NCBI RefSeq assembly: GCF_014218335.1
Contig: NZ_AP023367.1
Location: forward strand, 2,295,501 to 2,359,500
Length of the DNA: 64,000 nucleotides
Origin: Anaerocolumna cellulosilytica
Lineage (GTDB): Bacteria; Bacillota; Clostridia; Lachnospirales; Lachnospiraceae
Direction: 5' to 3'
The notes under the pieces are model-generated. The model had not been told where the DNA came from and did no database searches. It saw only the letters and a program-made list of their open reading frames with translations. Both the position numbers and the translations under genes were made by a program. Positions 16,903 through 25,047 of the stretch are shown piece by piece (the first letter of the stretch is position 1; every line of letters begins with the position of its first letter).

Positions 16903-17769
16903 ATGTCAGTATTGCAAAATAAAATTGATTTCGTAGCTGTGATAACTTGTAAAAATGCTAATCCAAACGGAGATCCACTCAATGGAAATCTTCCAAGAAA
17001 AACATATAAGGGATTGGGTGAAATAACGGATGTTTGTCTTAAAAGAAAGATCAGAAACCGTTTACTGGATATGGGAGAAGCAATTTTTGTACAGTCGGAT
17101 GATAAGAATGTGGATGGTTATACCAGCCTTCATGACAGGGCAGACAGCAATCGTGAGTTAAAGGCAGCGGAGAAAGCAAAAGATAAGGTGGCATATGCGA
17201 AAGCAGCTTGCAACGCATGGGCGGATGTGCGGAGCTTTGGACAGGTGTTTGCATTTAAAGCAGAGAAAGGCGGCGGTGTTTCGGTAGGAGTGAGGGGACC
17301 CGTATCCATTCAACCCGCCTTTAGTGTTGAAACAGTAGACATCACAAGTACACAGATTACAAAGAGCGTTAACAGCGAATCAAAGGACAAAAAGGGTTCA
17401 GATACTATGGGAATGAAACATAGAGTTGATTTTGGCGTGTATTTATTAAAAGGCAGTATTAATGTCCAATTGGCAGAATTAACTGGTTTTACAACCGAAG
17501 ATGCAAATCATATAAAAGAAGCAATTCGTACCTTATTTATGAATGACAGTTCTTCTGCCAGACCAGAAGGTTCTATGAATGTTGAAAAGTTGTACTGGTT
17601 TGAACATAATAATAAATTGGGACAATATTCAGCAGCAAAAGTACACGATTTGGTAAAGGTTAAGTACATAGCAGAACCAGGAAAATCGAAAGATACATTA
17701 AAAGATGATTATATGATATCTCTTGATAAGCTGGAAGGACTTTCCTGTGAAGAATATGACGGAATATAA
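16903..17769 (+). CDS. cas7c: Cas7c (Csd2), Cascade backbone subunit
   Basis: A 288-residue RAMP protein that polymerises along the crRNA. AGGAGG lies about seven bases before ATG 16903. The N-terminal CKNANPNGDPLNGNLPRKT motif is diagnostic of Csd2/Cas7, as is GVRGPVSIQPAFSVETVDIT and the thumb-region segment TMGMKHRVDFGVYLLKG. The C-terminus has SARPEGSMNVEKLYWFEH. It sits 56 bp after cas8c and overlaps the predicted cas4 start by 14 bp, consistent with co-translation. Confidence 0.97.
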   Translation: MSVLQNKIDFVAVITCKNANPNGDPLNGNLPRKTYKGLGEITDVCLKRKIRNRLLDMGEAIFVQSDDKNVDGYTSLHDRADSNRELKAAEKAKDKVAYAKAACNAWADVRSFGQVFAFKAEKGGGVSVGVRGPVSIQPAFSVETVDITSTQITKSVNSESKDKKGSDTMGMKHRVDFGVYLLKGSINVQLAELTGFTTEDANHIKEAIRTLFMNDSSSARPEGSMNVEKLYWFEHNNKLGQYSAAKVHDLVKVKYIAEPGKSKDTLKDDYMISLDKLEGLSCEEYDGI

Positions 17770-18424
17770 AGAAGAGGATTACTTGATGCTGTCTGGAATT
17801 CAACATTTTTCTTTTTGCAGAAGGCAGTGGGCACTGATTCATATTGAAAAACAATGGGATGAAAATGTCCGTACAGTAGAAGGCAATATAATTCACCAAA
17901 AAGCCCATAATAATATGTTTGATGAAAAGAGAAAAAATATTATAATCTCCAGAGGAATGCCCATATACTCAAACTCTCTTGGAACTAGTGGAGAATGTGA
18001 TATTGTAGAATTTCATAAAGCAGACGATGGAATCAACCTTGTTGGTGAAGAGGGTTTATATCAGGTCTTTCCAATTGAGTACAAACGTGGGAAAGAAAAA
18101 GAAGAGGATGCGGACAGACTTCAACTGGCAGCACAAGCAATGTGTCTGGAAGAAATGCTTTCCTGCCAAATTAAAGAAGGATATTTATATTATCACGAAA
18201 TTCGCCGAAGGACAAAGGTAATCGTAGATAATGAACTTCGCCAGAAAGTCTATGAGATGTTTATCGAAATGCACCAAATGTTTGAACGCAAATATACACC
18301 AAAAGTAAAACGAGCAAAACGCTGCAATGCCTGTTCCTTGAAAAACATTTGTCTTCCGCAATTAAATTCAGTTAGTACGGTACAAGAATACATGAACCGT
18401 ATGCTAGGGGAGGATAACGAATGA
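17756..18424 (+). CDS. cas4: Cas4 (type I-C adaptation nuclease)
   Basis: A 222-residue RecB-fold Fe-S nuclease that trims prespacers and selects the PAM end before integration. ATG 17756 is chosen because MTEYKEEDYLMLSG is the usual Cas4 beginning; it overlaps the end of cas7. Cluster cysteines are C21 in HFSFCRRQWAL and three near the C-terminus in RCNACSLKNICLPQ. The nuclease core shows GECDIVEF, EYKRGKEKEED and the QAMCLEEML helix. Its stop overlaps the cas1 start by four bases, so cas4-cas1-cas2 form a coupled adaptation module. Confidence 0.96.
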   Translation: MTEYKEEDYLMLSGIQHFSFCRRQWALIHIEKQWDENVRTVEGNIIHQKAHNNMFDEKRKNIIISRGMPIYSNSLGTSGECDIVEFHKADDGINLVGEEGLYQVFPIEYKRGKEKEEDADRLQLAAQAMCLEEMLSCQIKEGYLYYHEIRRRTKVIVDNELRQKVYEMFIEMHQMFERKYTPKVKRAKRCNACSLKNICLPQLNSVSTVQEYMNRMLGEDNE

Positions 18425-19452
18425 AGCGATTATTGAACACACTATATATATCAAACCCGGAATCTTATCTTTCTTTAGATGGAGAAAATGTTGTAGTTAG
18501 GCGAGATGAGAAAGAGGTAGGAAGGGTCCCCTTACATAATATTGATGGAATTGTGAGTATGGGCTTTGCCGGGACAAGTCCAAGACTTATGGGATACTGT
18601 GCCGAGAAAAATATTTCTCTTACGTTTTTATCGACAAGCGGAAGATTCCTTGCCACTATTTGTGGAGAATCAAAAGGAAATGTAATATTGAGGAAAGAAC
18701 AATATAGAATTTCTGATAATAAGGAACAGTCGTTACGTATTGCAAAAAACATGATACTTGGAAAGGTATATAACAGTAAGTGGGTACTAGAACGTACCAT
18801 CCGTGACTATTCATTACGACTGAATACAGAGATATTAAAGGAAAAAAGTGAATACCTTACTGCTTCCATCAAGAGTATTCAACAAGCCACGGCTATGGAC
18901 CAGTTGCGTGGGATGGAGGGGGAGGCAGCATCGGTTTACTTTTCTGTATTTGATACCATGATTCTGCAGCAAAAGGATAAATTTCAGTTTGACAAGCGTA
19001 ACAGAAGACCACCTCTTGATAAAGTAAATGCCTTATTATCGTTTACCTATACGCTGTTAGTGTCTATGTGCAAATCAGCCTTAGAAACGGTCGGATTAGA
19101 TGCATATGTTGGCTTTATGCATACCGACCGTCCGGGGAGAGCCTCTTTGGCACTTGATCTTATGGAAGAATTGCGTTCGGTTTTAGCAGACCGTTTTGTA
19201 CTTACCTTGATTAATAAGAAAATGATACATGCCAGTGGATTTTATCAAAAGGAGAATGGTGCAGTAATCATGGAGGATGAAACACGTAAAACGGTGATTT
19301 TTGCGTGGCAGTCTAAGAAACAAGAGGAAATCGTGCACCCATTTTTAAAAGAAAAAATTGAATGGGGAATGGTACCTTATGTTCAAGCTTTGCTCTTAGC
19401 TCGATACGTGAGGGGTGATCTAGATGCGTACCCTCCGTTTTTATGGAAGTAG
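18421..19452 (+). CDS. cas1: Cas1 integrase (type I-C)
   Basis: A 343-residue metal-dependent integrase that inserts new spacers at the leader end of the arrays. It begins at ATG 18421 inside the cas4 stop. The catalytic residues are E166 in LRGMEGEAASVYF, H234 in GFMHTDRPGRASLALDL, and the acidic cluster D246/E249 just after. The N-terminal beta-domain and central alpha-domain have the usual sizes. Two arrays with homologous leaders flank the operon, so one Cas1-Cas2 complex could serve both. Confidence 0.97.
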   Translation: MKRLLNTLYISNPESYLSLDGENVVVRRDEKEVGRVPLHNIDGIVSMGFAGTSPRLMGYCAEKNISLTFLSTSGRFLATICGESKGNVILRKEQYRISDNKEQSLRIAKNMILGKVYNSKWVLERTIRDYSLRLNTEILKEKSEYLTASIKSIQQATAMDQLRGMEGEAASVYFSVFDTMILQQKDKFQFDKRNRRPPLDKVNALLSFTYTLLVSMCKSALETVGLDAYVGFMHTDRPGRASLALDLMEELRSVLADRFVLTLINKKMIHASGFYQKENGAVIMEDETRKTVIFAWQSKKQEEIVHPFLKEKIEWGMVPYVQALLLARYVRGDLDAYPPFLWK

Positions 19453-19459
19453 GTGGATA

Positions 19460-19750
19460 ATGCTTGTACTCATTACATATGATGTAAATACGGAAAGTGA
19501 AGGCGGGAAAAAGCGCTTACGGAAAGTTGCAAAACAATGTGTTAATTACGGACATCGGGTTCAAAATTCTGTATTTGAATGTATGCTGGATACAACACAA
19601 TTGAGGCAATTACGTGGAATTTTAGAAGGTATCATTGATGTTGAAAAGGATAGCCTAAGGTACTATTTGCTTGGGAAAAATTATAAAGATAAGGTGATTC
19701 ATGTTGGAGTGAAAGAAAGTTTGAACTTAGATGCGCCATTAATTCTTTGA
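19460..19750 (+). CDS. cas2: Cas2 (adaptation complex subunit)
   Basis: A 96-residue ferredoxin-fold protein that bridges Cas1 dimers. ATG 19460 follows AGGTGG by three to four bases and gives the standard MLVLITYDVNTESEGGKKRL beginning; the frame continues upstream inside cas1 without a site. QNSVFECMLD and DSLRYYLLG are family segments. It is the last gene of the operon and ends 33 bp before leader 2. Confidence 0.97.
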   Translation: MLVLITYDVNTESEGGKKRLRKVAKQCVNYGHRVQNSVFECMLDTTQLRQLRGILEGIIDVEKDSLRYYLLGKNYKDKVIHVGVKESLNLDAPLIL

Positions 19751-19783
19751 TGCATAATTCATTCCTACATGTGGAATCAACAA

Positions 19784-19953
19784 GGTGCGAATGTGAAGTG
19801 AACATGAAATCACTGGGAGATTCGCACTGAAAATTAGTGTTGTTTAATACTATTATATGATTTGATATTATGAGTTCCGAATGATATAGTATAGAAATTA
19901 GCAACTTGTACAAATATTTATTTCTTATAATAGATTTTTACTACATTTTTGCT
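19784..19953 (+). promoter_or_regulatory. CRISPR leader of array 2
   Basis: It repeats the elements of leader 1: GGTGCGAATGTGAAGTGAAC at 19784-19803, a closing ATTCGCAC that pairs with GTGCGAAT, an AT-rich middle with a GATATAGTATAGAA element, and ACATTTTTGCT against the first repeat. The middle has diverged while both ends are conserved, as expected for integration signals. Confidence 0.85.
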
Positions 19954-20642
19954 GTCGCTCCTTACACAGGAGCGTGGATTGAAATAAAATATTCACAGCA
20001 GTGAATTAACAGGAACACTAACGTCGCTCCTTACACAGGAGCGTGGATTGAAATTTTGACTGGGTCTATCCATTTTTTAGGTGCTTTTGTCGCTCCTTAC
20101 ACAGGAGCGTGGATTGAAATATCTATCGCACAAAGTACAGTAATATGCTTTAATAGTCGCTCCTTACACAGGAGCGTGGATTGAAATCCACTGCCTTTTA
20201 CATCACTGTAGATATAAAGACCCGTCGCTCCTTACACAGGAGCGTGGATTGAAATCCGTTTACGCAGTTAACTAAATAAACATGAGCAGTCGCTCCTTAC
20301 ACAGGAGCGTGGATTGAAATGGTCAAGGGTACTGTTGATACTATATCTGTTGCGTCGCTCCTTACACAGGAGCGTGGATTGAAATAACCGCAATAAGAGA
20401 AATAGACTGGCAATTAGTTGTCGCTCCTTACACAGGAGCGTGGATTGAAATATGGCAACACCTAGGTTATCCATCATGGTAAAATGTCGCTCCTTACACA
20501 GGAGCGTGGATTGAAATGCATTTTTAGGGAGGTTAGTCGTGCGGATGAGCGTCGCTCCTTACACAGGAGCGTGGATTGAAATTTATTTATGCAAGGAGTA
20601 TAAACTATCCCCTGATACTTCGCTCCTTACACAGGAGCGAAG
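19954..20642 (+). CRISPR. Type I-C CRISPR array 2: 10 repeats plus one degenerate terminal repeat
   Basis: Repeats begin at 19954, 20023, 20089, 20156, 20224, 20289, 20354, 20420, 20486 and 20551, with spacers of about 33-37 bp. Every repeat has loop TTACACA where array 1 has TTACATA; the stem and 3' handle are the same. The eleventh, leader-distal unit (from 20619) keeps TCGCTCCTTACACAGGAGCG but loses the TGGATTGAAAT handle. It gains flanking CTT/AAG, so 20618-20642 becomes a nine-pair hairpin CTTCGCTCC-TTACACA-GGAGCGAAG. The array follows cas2 in the same direction and lies downstream of its own leader. Confidence 0.98.
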
Positions 20643-21180
20643 TTGTCATTAGCCTTATTTTGATGATATGGCTACTTCTAAAGGATATCCGTTCCGATGA
20701 TGTAGGGAAGGAAAATGCAAGAGTATCAAAGTCACTTGGTGAAGCACTGAAGGAAAACGGCATTTCGTATCCAAGCACTTCAAATCTTCTGGCTCTCACA
20801 AATCTCTATACGGTATCTTGGCAGAAGAGTTATTGAGGGAAGCTCAAGATTAGAATGTCAGCCATTTACTTTTGGAGCAGCCATGGAATACTGTAGCTCC
20901 TTAAAGAAGACCTCTAGGCCGTTTCCATACTCTTTTGTGTCTGCTATATAATTGTGGTAAAAGTCGTGAAGTCACTCCAATAGTCGGTCCACAGAAAACT
21001 TGTCTTGTCCTCTTCGCGGAATTGAGTGTATGCAGGTGAAAGAAAACCCAATATTCCAATACATTAATTTGCTTTGCTACACGTATTTGTGTATAGTGGT
21101 AAAACATTTAAGCGAAGGGGCAGGTTTGTAAATCAATGGGTGTAAATTTATTAAAAAGCCATAATCAATGCAGCAATTGC
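20643..21180. pseudogene. Decayed coding DNA and a partial MITE-like copy after array 2
   Basis: No intact gene. Bases 20648-20682 (CTTATTTTGATGATATGG and flanks, with GAAGT/ACTTC pairing) match the right half of the element at 14053-14194. Around 20690-20835 the plus strand reads DDVGKENARVSKSLGEALKE before it breaks. Around 20880-21030 the minus strand reads RGQDKFSVDRLLE, a stop, LHDFYHNYIADTKEYGNGL and VFFKELQYSMAAPKVNG. Both look like real protein pieces of separate dead genes; I cannot name the families. Confidence 0.4.
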
Positions 21181-21193
21181 CTTGAGTATATAA

Positions 21194-21243
21194 AAGAAGC
21201 TCTATGATTAACCATTATACACGGAGAAATCATAGAGCTTCTT
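21194..21243 (-). terminator. Terminator of the GH4 gene
   Basis: AAGAAGCTCTATGATT (21194-21209) pairs perfectly with AATCATAGAGCTTCTT (21228-21243), a 16-bp stem with an 18-base loop. On the minus strand the stem is followed by a T-rich tract. It lies 65 bp beyond the GH4 stop codon. Confidence 0.8.
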
Positions 21244-21307
21244 TAGCTTTATTAACTTTATTATTTATTAGGTTTATTTAAAGCCTTCTATAATAACACC
21301 GCTTAAA

Positions 21308-22714
21308 TCAGACTTGTTCAGCCCATTCACTCGGAAGATAGGTTAAGGTGTTTTTAATCATATCATCAAGAAGTTTGCTTGCTTCTTCTTTTGTGCATTG
21401 ATTCTTTATCAGAGGATCATTTAAGAATGCCTCTAAGGCTTTTTCTTTATTTATACTAATGGCAGCCTCCAGGATTAGTTCATGATTGTCCACATGTGGT
21501 TTTACTAAAGAGAGAATATTTTCAGGGATTTCTCCAGCCTGAATCGGGCGAACCCTATCACGTTCAAATACGGCATTGGTTTCAACGATAGCGGATTCTG
21601 GCAGGTTACTTATCTGTTTATCGGTGTTAGGAATGTTAACGTTGCTAATTACCCGCTCCAAACCGCATAATGCTTTAATAAGCAGGATGCCTTCTTCTCC
21701 GGAAGGTTTTAATTCTACGGTTTCTTCACCGGCAGCCAGACGTTTGCTTTTTGCCAAACGTTCTTCTAAATCCTTCTTTCTCCAGTCAACGGTTGTAAGT
21801 CCGAATTTCCAGGAGGTTACGGTTTCAGGATTTTTTAGATATTCATCACCGGGCATAAACTCGGCAAGATGCCTGTCACCGGCAGCTGCTATTAAGCCGT
21901 AGCGATTAAATAAATCAAACTTTACACGATGTGCACAGGAAAATGTTGAATTTGCCCAATTTTTATCTGCTTCATGATAACCCTCTTCATAGTTTTTAGC
22001 AATATAATCTTTATAGATTGGAAATAAATCAATACCTTTATAGGAAGCACTGTCAAACCAGGTAAAGTGGTTAATACCAAGCACATTAACATGAATGTCA
22101 CTTCGGTTGACCTCCGAAAGTTTGAGAGAGCTTTCTAAAATACCTTTTAATACTTTTTGGGTACCAAATACTTCATGGCAGCAGCCAAACGCTTTAATGG
22201 CAGGAAATACATGATATAAGGTCTTAACACAAACGCTCATTGGATTGGTATAGTTAATAACCCATGCATTAGGAGCATAGTCCTTAACTGCTTCCGCAAT
22301 TTCAACAAACATAGGAATTGTTCGTAAACCTCGAACCAGTCCCCCCGGACCTGCTGTATCACCAACGGACTGATAAATACCTAAGCGTTCCGGTAAATGT
22401 ACATCCGATGCCATTTCATCAAATGTACCGGGTAAAATTGAAATTATAACAAAATCAATATCCGTTAAAGCCTCTTTTAAATTGGAAACGGTTGTATAGT
22501 CCCATTTTCCAACGGTGTCACTACGATTGGTTAAAGAGTTACCGATAATCTCGTTATTTTTAGCAGCTTCATTGTCAATGTCGTATAATCTGATTGTACC
22601 ACTTAAAGCAGGCTCCATAGATAAATCTGTCATAAAGGTCCATGCCCAGCCTCTGGAACCGCCGCCAATATAGGCAATTTTTAAGTCTGATACTTTGTTA
22701 TCTTTGTAAATCAT
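21308..22714 (-). CDS. GH4 glycosidase, probable alpha-galacturonidase (LplD-like)
   Basis: A 468-residue NAD- and metal-dependent GH4 enzyme. AAGGAGAGG precedes the ATG at 22714. The Rossmann motif AYIGGGSRGWAWTFMTDLS starts near residue 13. HLPERLGIYQSVGDTAGPGG, INYTNPMSVC, GCCHEVFGTQK and VLGINHFTWF contain the cofactor and metal ligands, and AAAGDRHLAEFMPG follows. From memory these segments closely resemble Bacillus subtilis LplD, an alpha-galacturonidase, more than the MelA or MalH branches. It would then hydrolyse galacturonides from pectin in the cytoplasm. It is a single gene with its own terminator and no adjacent transporter. Confidence 0.87.
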   Translation of the reverse strand: MIYKDNKVSDLKIAYIGGGSRGWAWTFMTDLSMEPALSGTIRLYDIDNEAAKNNEIIGNSLTNRSDTVGKWDYTTVSNLKEALTDIDFVIISILPGTFDEMASDVHLPERLGIYQSVGDTAGPGGLVRGLRTIPMFVEIAEAVKDYAPNAWVINYTNPMSVCVKTLYHVFPAIKAFGCCHEVFGTQKVLKGILESSLKLSEVNRSDIHVNVLGINHFTWFDSASYKGIDLFPIYKDYIAKNYEEGYHEADKNWANSTFSCAHRVKFDLFNRYGLIAAAGDRHLAEFMPGDEYLKNPETVTSWKFGLTTVDWRKKDLEERLAKSKRLAAGEETVELKPSGEEGILLIKALCGLERVISNVNIPNTDKQISNLPESAIVETNAVFERDRVRPIQAGEIPENILSLVKPHVDNHELILEAAISINKEKALEAFLNDPLIKNQCTKEEASKLLDDMIKNTLTYLPSEWAEQV

Positions 22715-22857
22715 AATAGCACCTCTCCTTAAAATAAGTAAGCCTTAAAACATATAATCAGCTCTACTAATAGAATATATCAAAAAGGTTATAATTTCTT
22801 ATGTTATATTGTCTATATTTTGTCATATTCAAACGATATTAAACTAATTCGTATTTA

Positions 22858-23313
22858 TTATTCGGTTTTCAGAGTAGTCTTTTTATCAAGGAAGAGATTA
22901 TAGGTTAGTCCTAAGGCAACTAAAATACCACCAATTAGTTTTCCGGTCGAAAACTCTTGTAGTAGAAGATAATCAATAATGATACCAACAAAAAGCTGAC
23001 CAACAAAAAGCAACAGAGTAAGATAAAAAGCTGAAATCTTAGGAGTTAAATAATTAGATGCCACAATAATAATAACACCGCCAAGCCCTCCTAGATAAGC
23101 CCAAAAAGGAATAGAGCTTACATGAACATAGGATAAGTCCACTGCTTCTTTATTGATTAAAAAGAACAATAGAGAAAAAAATAATCCAACAATGTAATTC
23201 ACTAAGGTTCCCTGATAAGTACCGATTCTTGCAGCCAGATTCGAATTGATAATTCTGGCAATTACAAGAGTCACACCTGATAACATGGATAATAGCAAAT
23301 AAATAATTAACAT
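22858..23313 (-). CDS. Small DMT-family (YdcZ/DUF606) membrane protein
   Basis: A 151-residue protein with about five hydrophobic segments (YLLLSMLSGVTLVIARIINS, then TLVNYIVGLFFSLLFFLIN, and so on), matching the DMT_YdcZ family. These proteins are half-size drug/metabolite-transporter relatives; paired genes are common and probably form a heterodimer. A second member lies 227 bp upstream on the same strand (23541-23966). The intervening DNA has no gene but contains two tandem copies of a TTTCAACCTTTTTATT stretch near 23410-23440. The substrate is unknown. Confidence 0.8.
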   Translation of the reverse strand: MLIIYLLLSMLSGVTLVIARIINSNLAARIGTYQGTLVNYIVGLFFSLLFFLINKEAVDLSYVHVSSIPFWAYLGGLGGVIIIVASNYLTPKISAFYLTLLLFVGQLFVGIIIDYLLLQEFSTGKLIGGILVALGLTYNLFLDKKTTLKTE

Positions 23314-23540
23314 ATATTATACCTCAGCCGCTGAATAAAAGTCAAAGGGTGAGCGGCTGTCCTTTCTGCAAAATTTCTAAAATGGTAAGTTAGGATAAAA
23401 AAATCTATTTCAACCTTTTTATTTCAACCTTTTTATTTTGACCTGTTCAAGTGTTTGAGTCATCAAAAATTAAAAGGCACAGGTGCTAAACCATGTACGT
23501 AGGTTTACTTTAAATGTTTATCCCAAATGTAAGACAATTA

Positions 23541-23966
23541 TTATTTATAAACGGTCATAACAAGTATTCCAAAAACGATTAAGAGTAAGCCTACACTTTT
23601 CTTTGGATTGAATTTCGCAGTCTTCATGCCCAGGAGTCCAAAATGGTCAATAATCAAGGAGGAAACAGTCTGACCCAAAAGGCTTAATGCCAGATGCAGA
23701 GATACTCCAAGATTTGCATAGCTTACATTGGTAAGTAAAACAGTACCGATTCCTATAAAGCCTGCACTGTAAAGATATAAAGGGATACCCCTGTCAAGCT
23801 TAAAACGGGTTTTCGTAATTAGCAATACAAAAATGATACCAATGAGGCCTACTGTATGGATTATGATACTAGAGGAAAGATTACCGTAGGAAGCAGATAA
23901 AGTACCGTTTAATAATATCATAATAGAATTAATAGCCCCAATTAGTAATGTAATAACATAAATCAT
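23541..23966 (-). CDS. Small DMT-family (YdcZ/DUF606) membrane protein
   Basis: A 141-residue protein from ATG 23966, which follows an AGGTGATTTT site; the longer frame to 24110 has no site and runs into the regulatory dyads. It has five predicted membrane helices (MIYVITLLIGAINSIMILLN through VGLLLIVFGILVMTVY) and a lysine just before the last helix. It is paired with the protein at 22858-23313. It is divergent from the Crp-type regulator at 24213, with an 18-bp palindrome between them, so the pair is the likely target of that regulator. Confidence 0.8.
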   Translation of the reverse strand: MIYVITLLIGAINSIMILLNGTLSASYGNLSSSIIIHTVGLIGIIFVLLITKTRFKLDRGIPLYLYSAGFIGIGTVLLTNVSYANLGVSLHLALSLLGQTVSSLIIDHFGLLGMKTAKFNPKKSVGLLLIVFGILVMTVYK

Positions 23967-24061
23967 AAAATCACCTATTATAACACAGTTGCCGGCATAT
24001 GTGTTATTTGCCTTTCTTCGTTTTAACGAAAATAAATGTATCACAGTATGATTGAAATCAG

Positions 24062-24079
24062 TTATGACATATGTCATAA
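24062..24079. promoter_or_regulatory. 18-bp palindromic operator between divergent DMT and Crp-type genes
   Basis: TTATGACATATGTCATAA is a perfect 18-bp palindrome, the size and symmetry of a Crp/Fnr-family site with TGACA half-sites. A second dyad, TTCGTT-TT-AACGAA, lies at 24017-24030, and its right part TTTTAACGAA recurs at 24142-24151. The palindrome is 96 bp before the DMT start and 134 bp before the regulator start, so either promoter could be controlled. Confidence 0.65.
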
Positions 24080-24212
24080 TAGTAAATAGAAATAAATAAA
24101 TAGAAAACAATTAACACTATGGTACACAGATGGGAATTAGGTTTTAACGAAGAATAGATGTTTTAAACCTCTTGATTTGTACGTGTGTCAATGCACACAG
24201 ATGGGAGTTAAA

Positions 24213-24908
24213 ATGATCCGCATGAAAGATAAAGAAAAAATAAAAGTGTATACAAAAAGGTACTCTATGGAAGCGTTGTTCTCTCGGGATATGGAGAATT
24301 ATATGGAATTGTTTTTCTTTAAGAAAAATGAATATCTTGTAAAGCACAGTGATAAAATCAGGTATTTGTTTTTTTTGGTGGATGGAAAAGCAAAAGTTTT
24401 TACTACCTTAAGTAATGGTAAGTCACTTTTACTTTGTTTTTACCAACAGTTTATGGTATTAGGGGATGTTGAAATCTTGGATTCGGATGAAGCTGGCAAT
24501 AATGTTCAGGCAATTGAGGATACCTGTTGTATCGGAATTGCTATAGAACATGTCAGAAAATATCTAATGGAAGATGCAAAATTTTTACGCTTTCTTTGCC
24601 GCTCTTTAGGTGCAAAGCTAAATAGCTGTTCCAAAAATAGTTCTATTAATCTTTTATATTCACTGGAAACAAGACTTGCCACCTATATTTATACTACAGG
24701 GGAGAGGGTTAGGGATAGTGAAAGAGAGAGAATTGTTTTTGAAGAAAACCTAACAGAAATCGCTGAGCTTCTAGGGACAAGCTATAGACATTTATTAAGA
24801 ACCTTACATTCTTTGTGTGAAAAAGGCATTTTAAAAAAAGAAGGAAGCCAGTATGAAGTGGTAGAAGAAAAGATATTAAGCAGTTTATCCGGAGATGTAT
24901 ATAGTTAG
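24213..24908 (+). CDS. Crp/Fnr-family transcriptional regulator (YeiL-like)
   Basis: A 231-residue protein from ATG 24213, preceded by GGGAGTTA. The N-terminal cyclic-nucleotide-binding fold has KNEYLVKHSDKIRYLFFLVDG and a FMVLGDVEILD jelly-roll segment; the phosphate-cassette arginine typical of cAMP binding is not evident, so the ligand is unknown. The C-terminal winged helix has ENLTEIAELLGTSYRHLLRT as the recognition region. It is divergent from the DMT pair and likely binds the palindrome at 24062-24079. The untranslated bases 24191-24216 are nearly identical to 5531-5556, upstream of the AraC-lipoprotein gene. Confidence 0.85.
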   Translation: MIRMKDKEKIKVYTKRYSMEALFSRDMENYMELFFFKKNEYLVKHSDKIRYLFFLVDGKAKVFTTLSNGKSLLLCFYQQFMVLGDVEILDSDEAGNNVQAIEDTCCIGIAIEHVRKYLMEDAKFLRFLCRSLGAKLNSCSKNSSINLLYSLETRLATYIYTTGERVRDSERERIVFEENLTEIAELLGTSYRHLLRTLHSLCEKGILKKEGSQYEVVEEKILSSLSGDVYS

Positions 24909-25047
24909 TTTGGGTATTATATATCAATCTTTGTTAGTAAATGATGAAAAATGGTAAAATATCAACTAAAATAGTGTTCCGTATTGGAGAAAAATATGGT
25001 AAAATAGCGGTATAAAGCAAGGGGAGAAAAGAAAAGAGGGGAAGATC

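Noticed and set aside
20576-20836. Plus-strand open frame beginning in the last complete repeat of array 2
   Set aside because: It reads through a CRISPR repeat, spacer and degenerate repeat; only the distal part looks protein-like and it has no start or ribosome site.
24909-25047. Possible small RNA between the Crp-type gene and the TPR-like gene
   Set aside because: Only promoter-like ATGGTAAAAT repeats are present; no hairpin or terminator supports an RNA gene.
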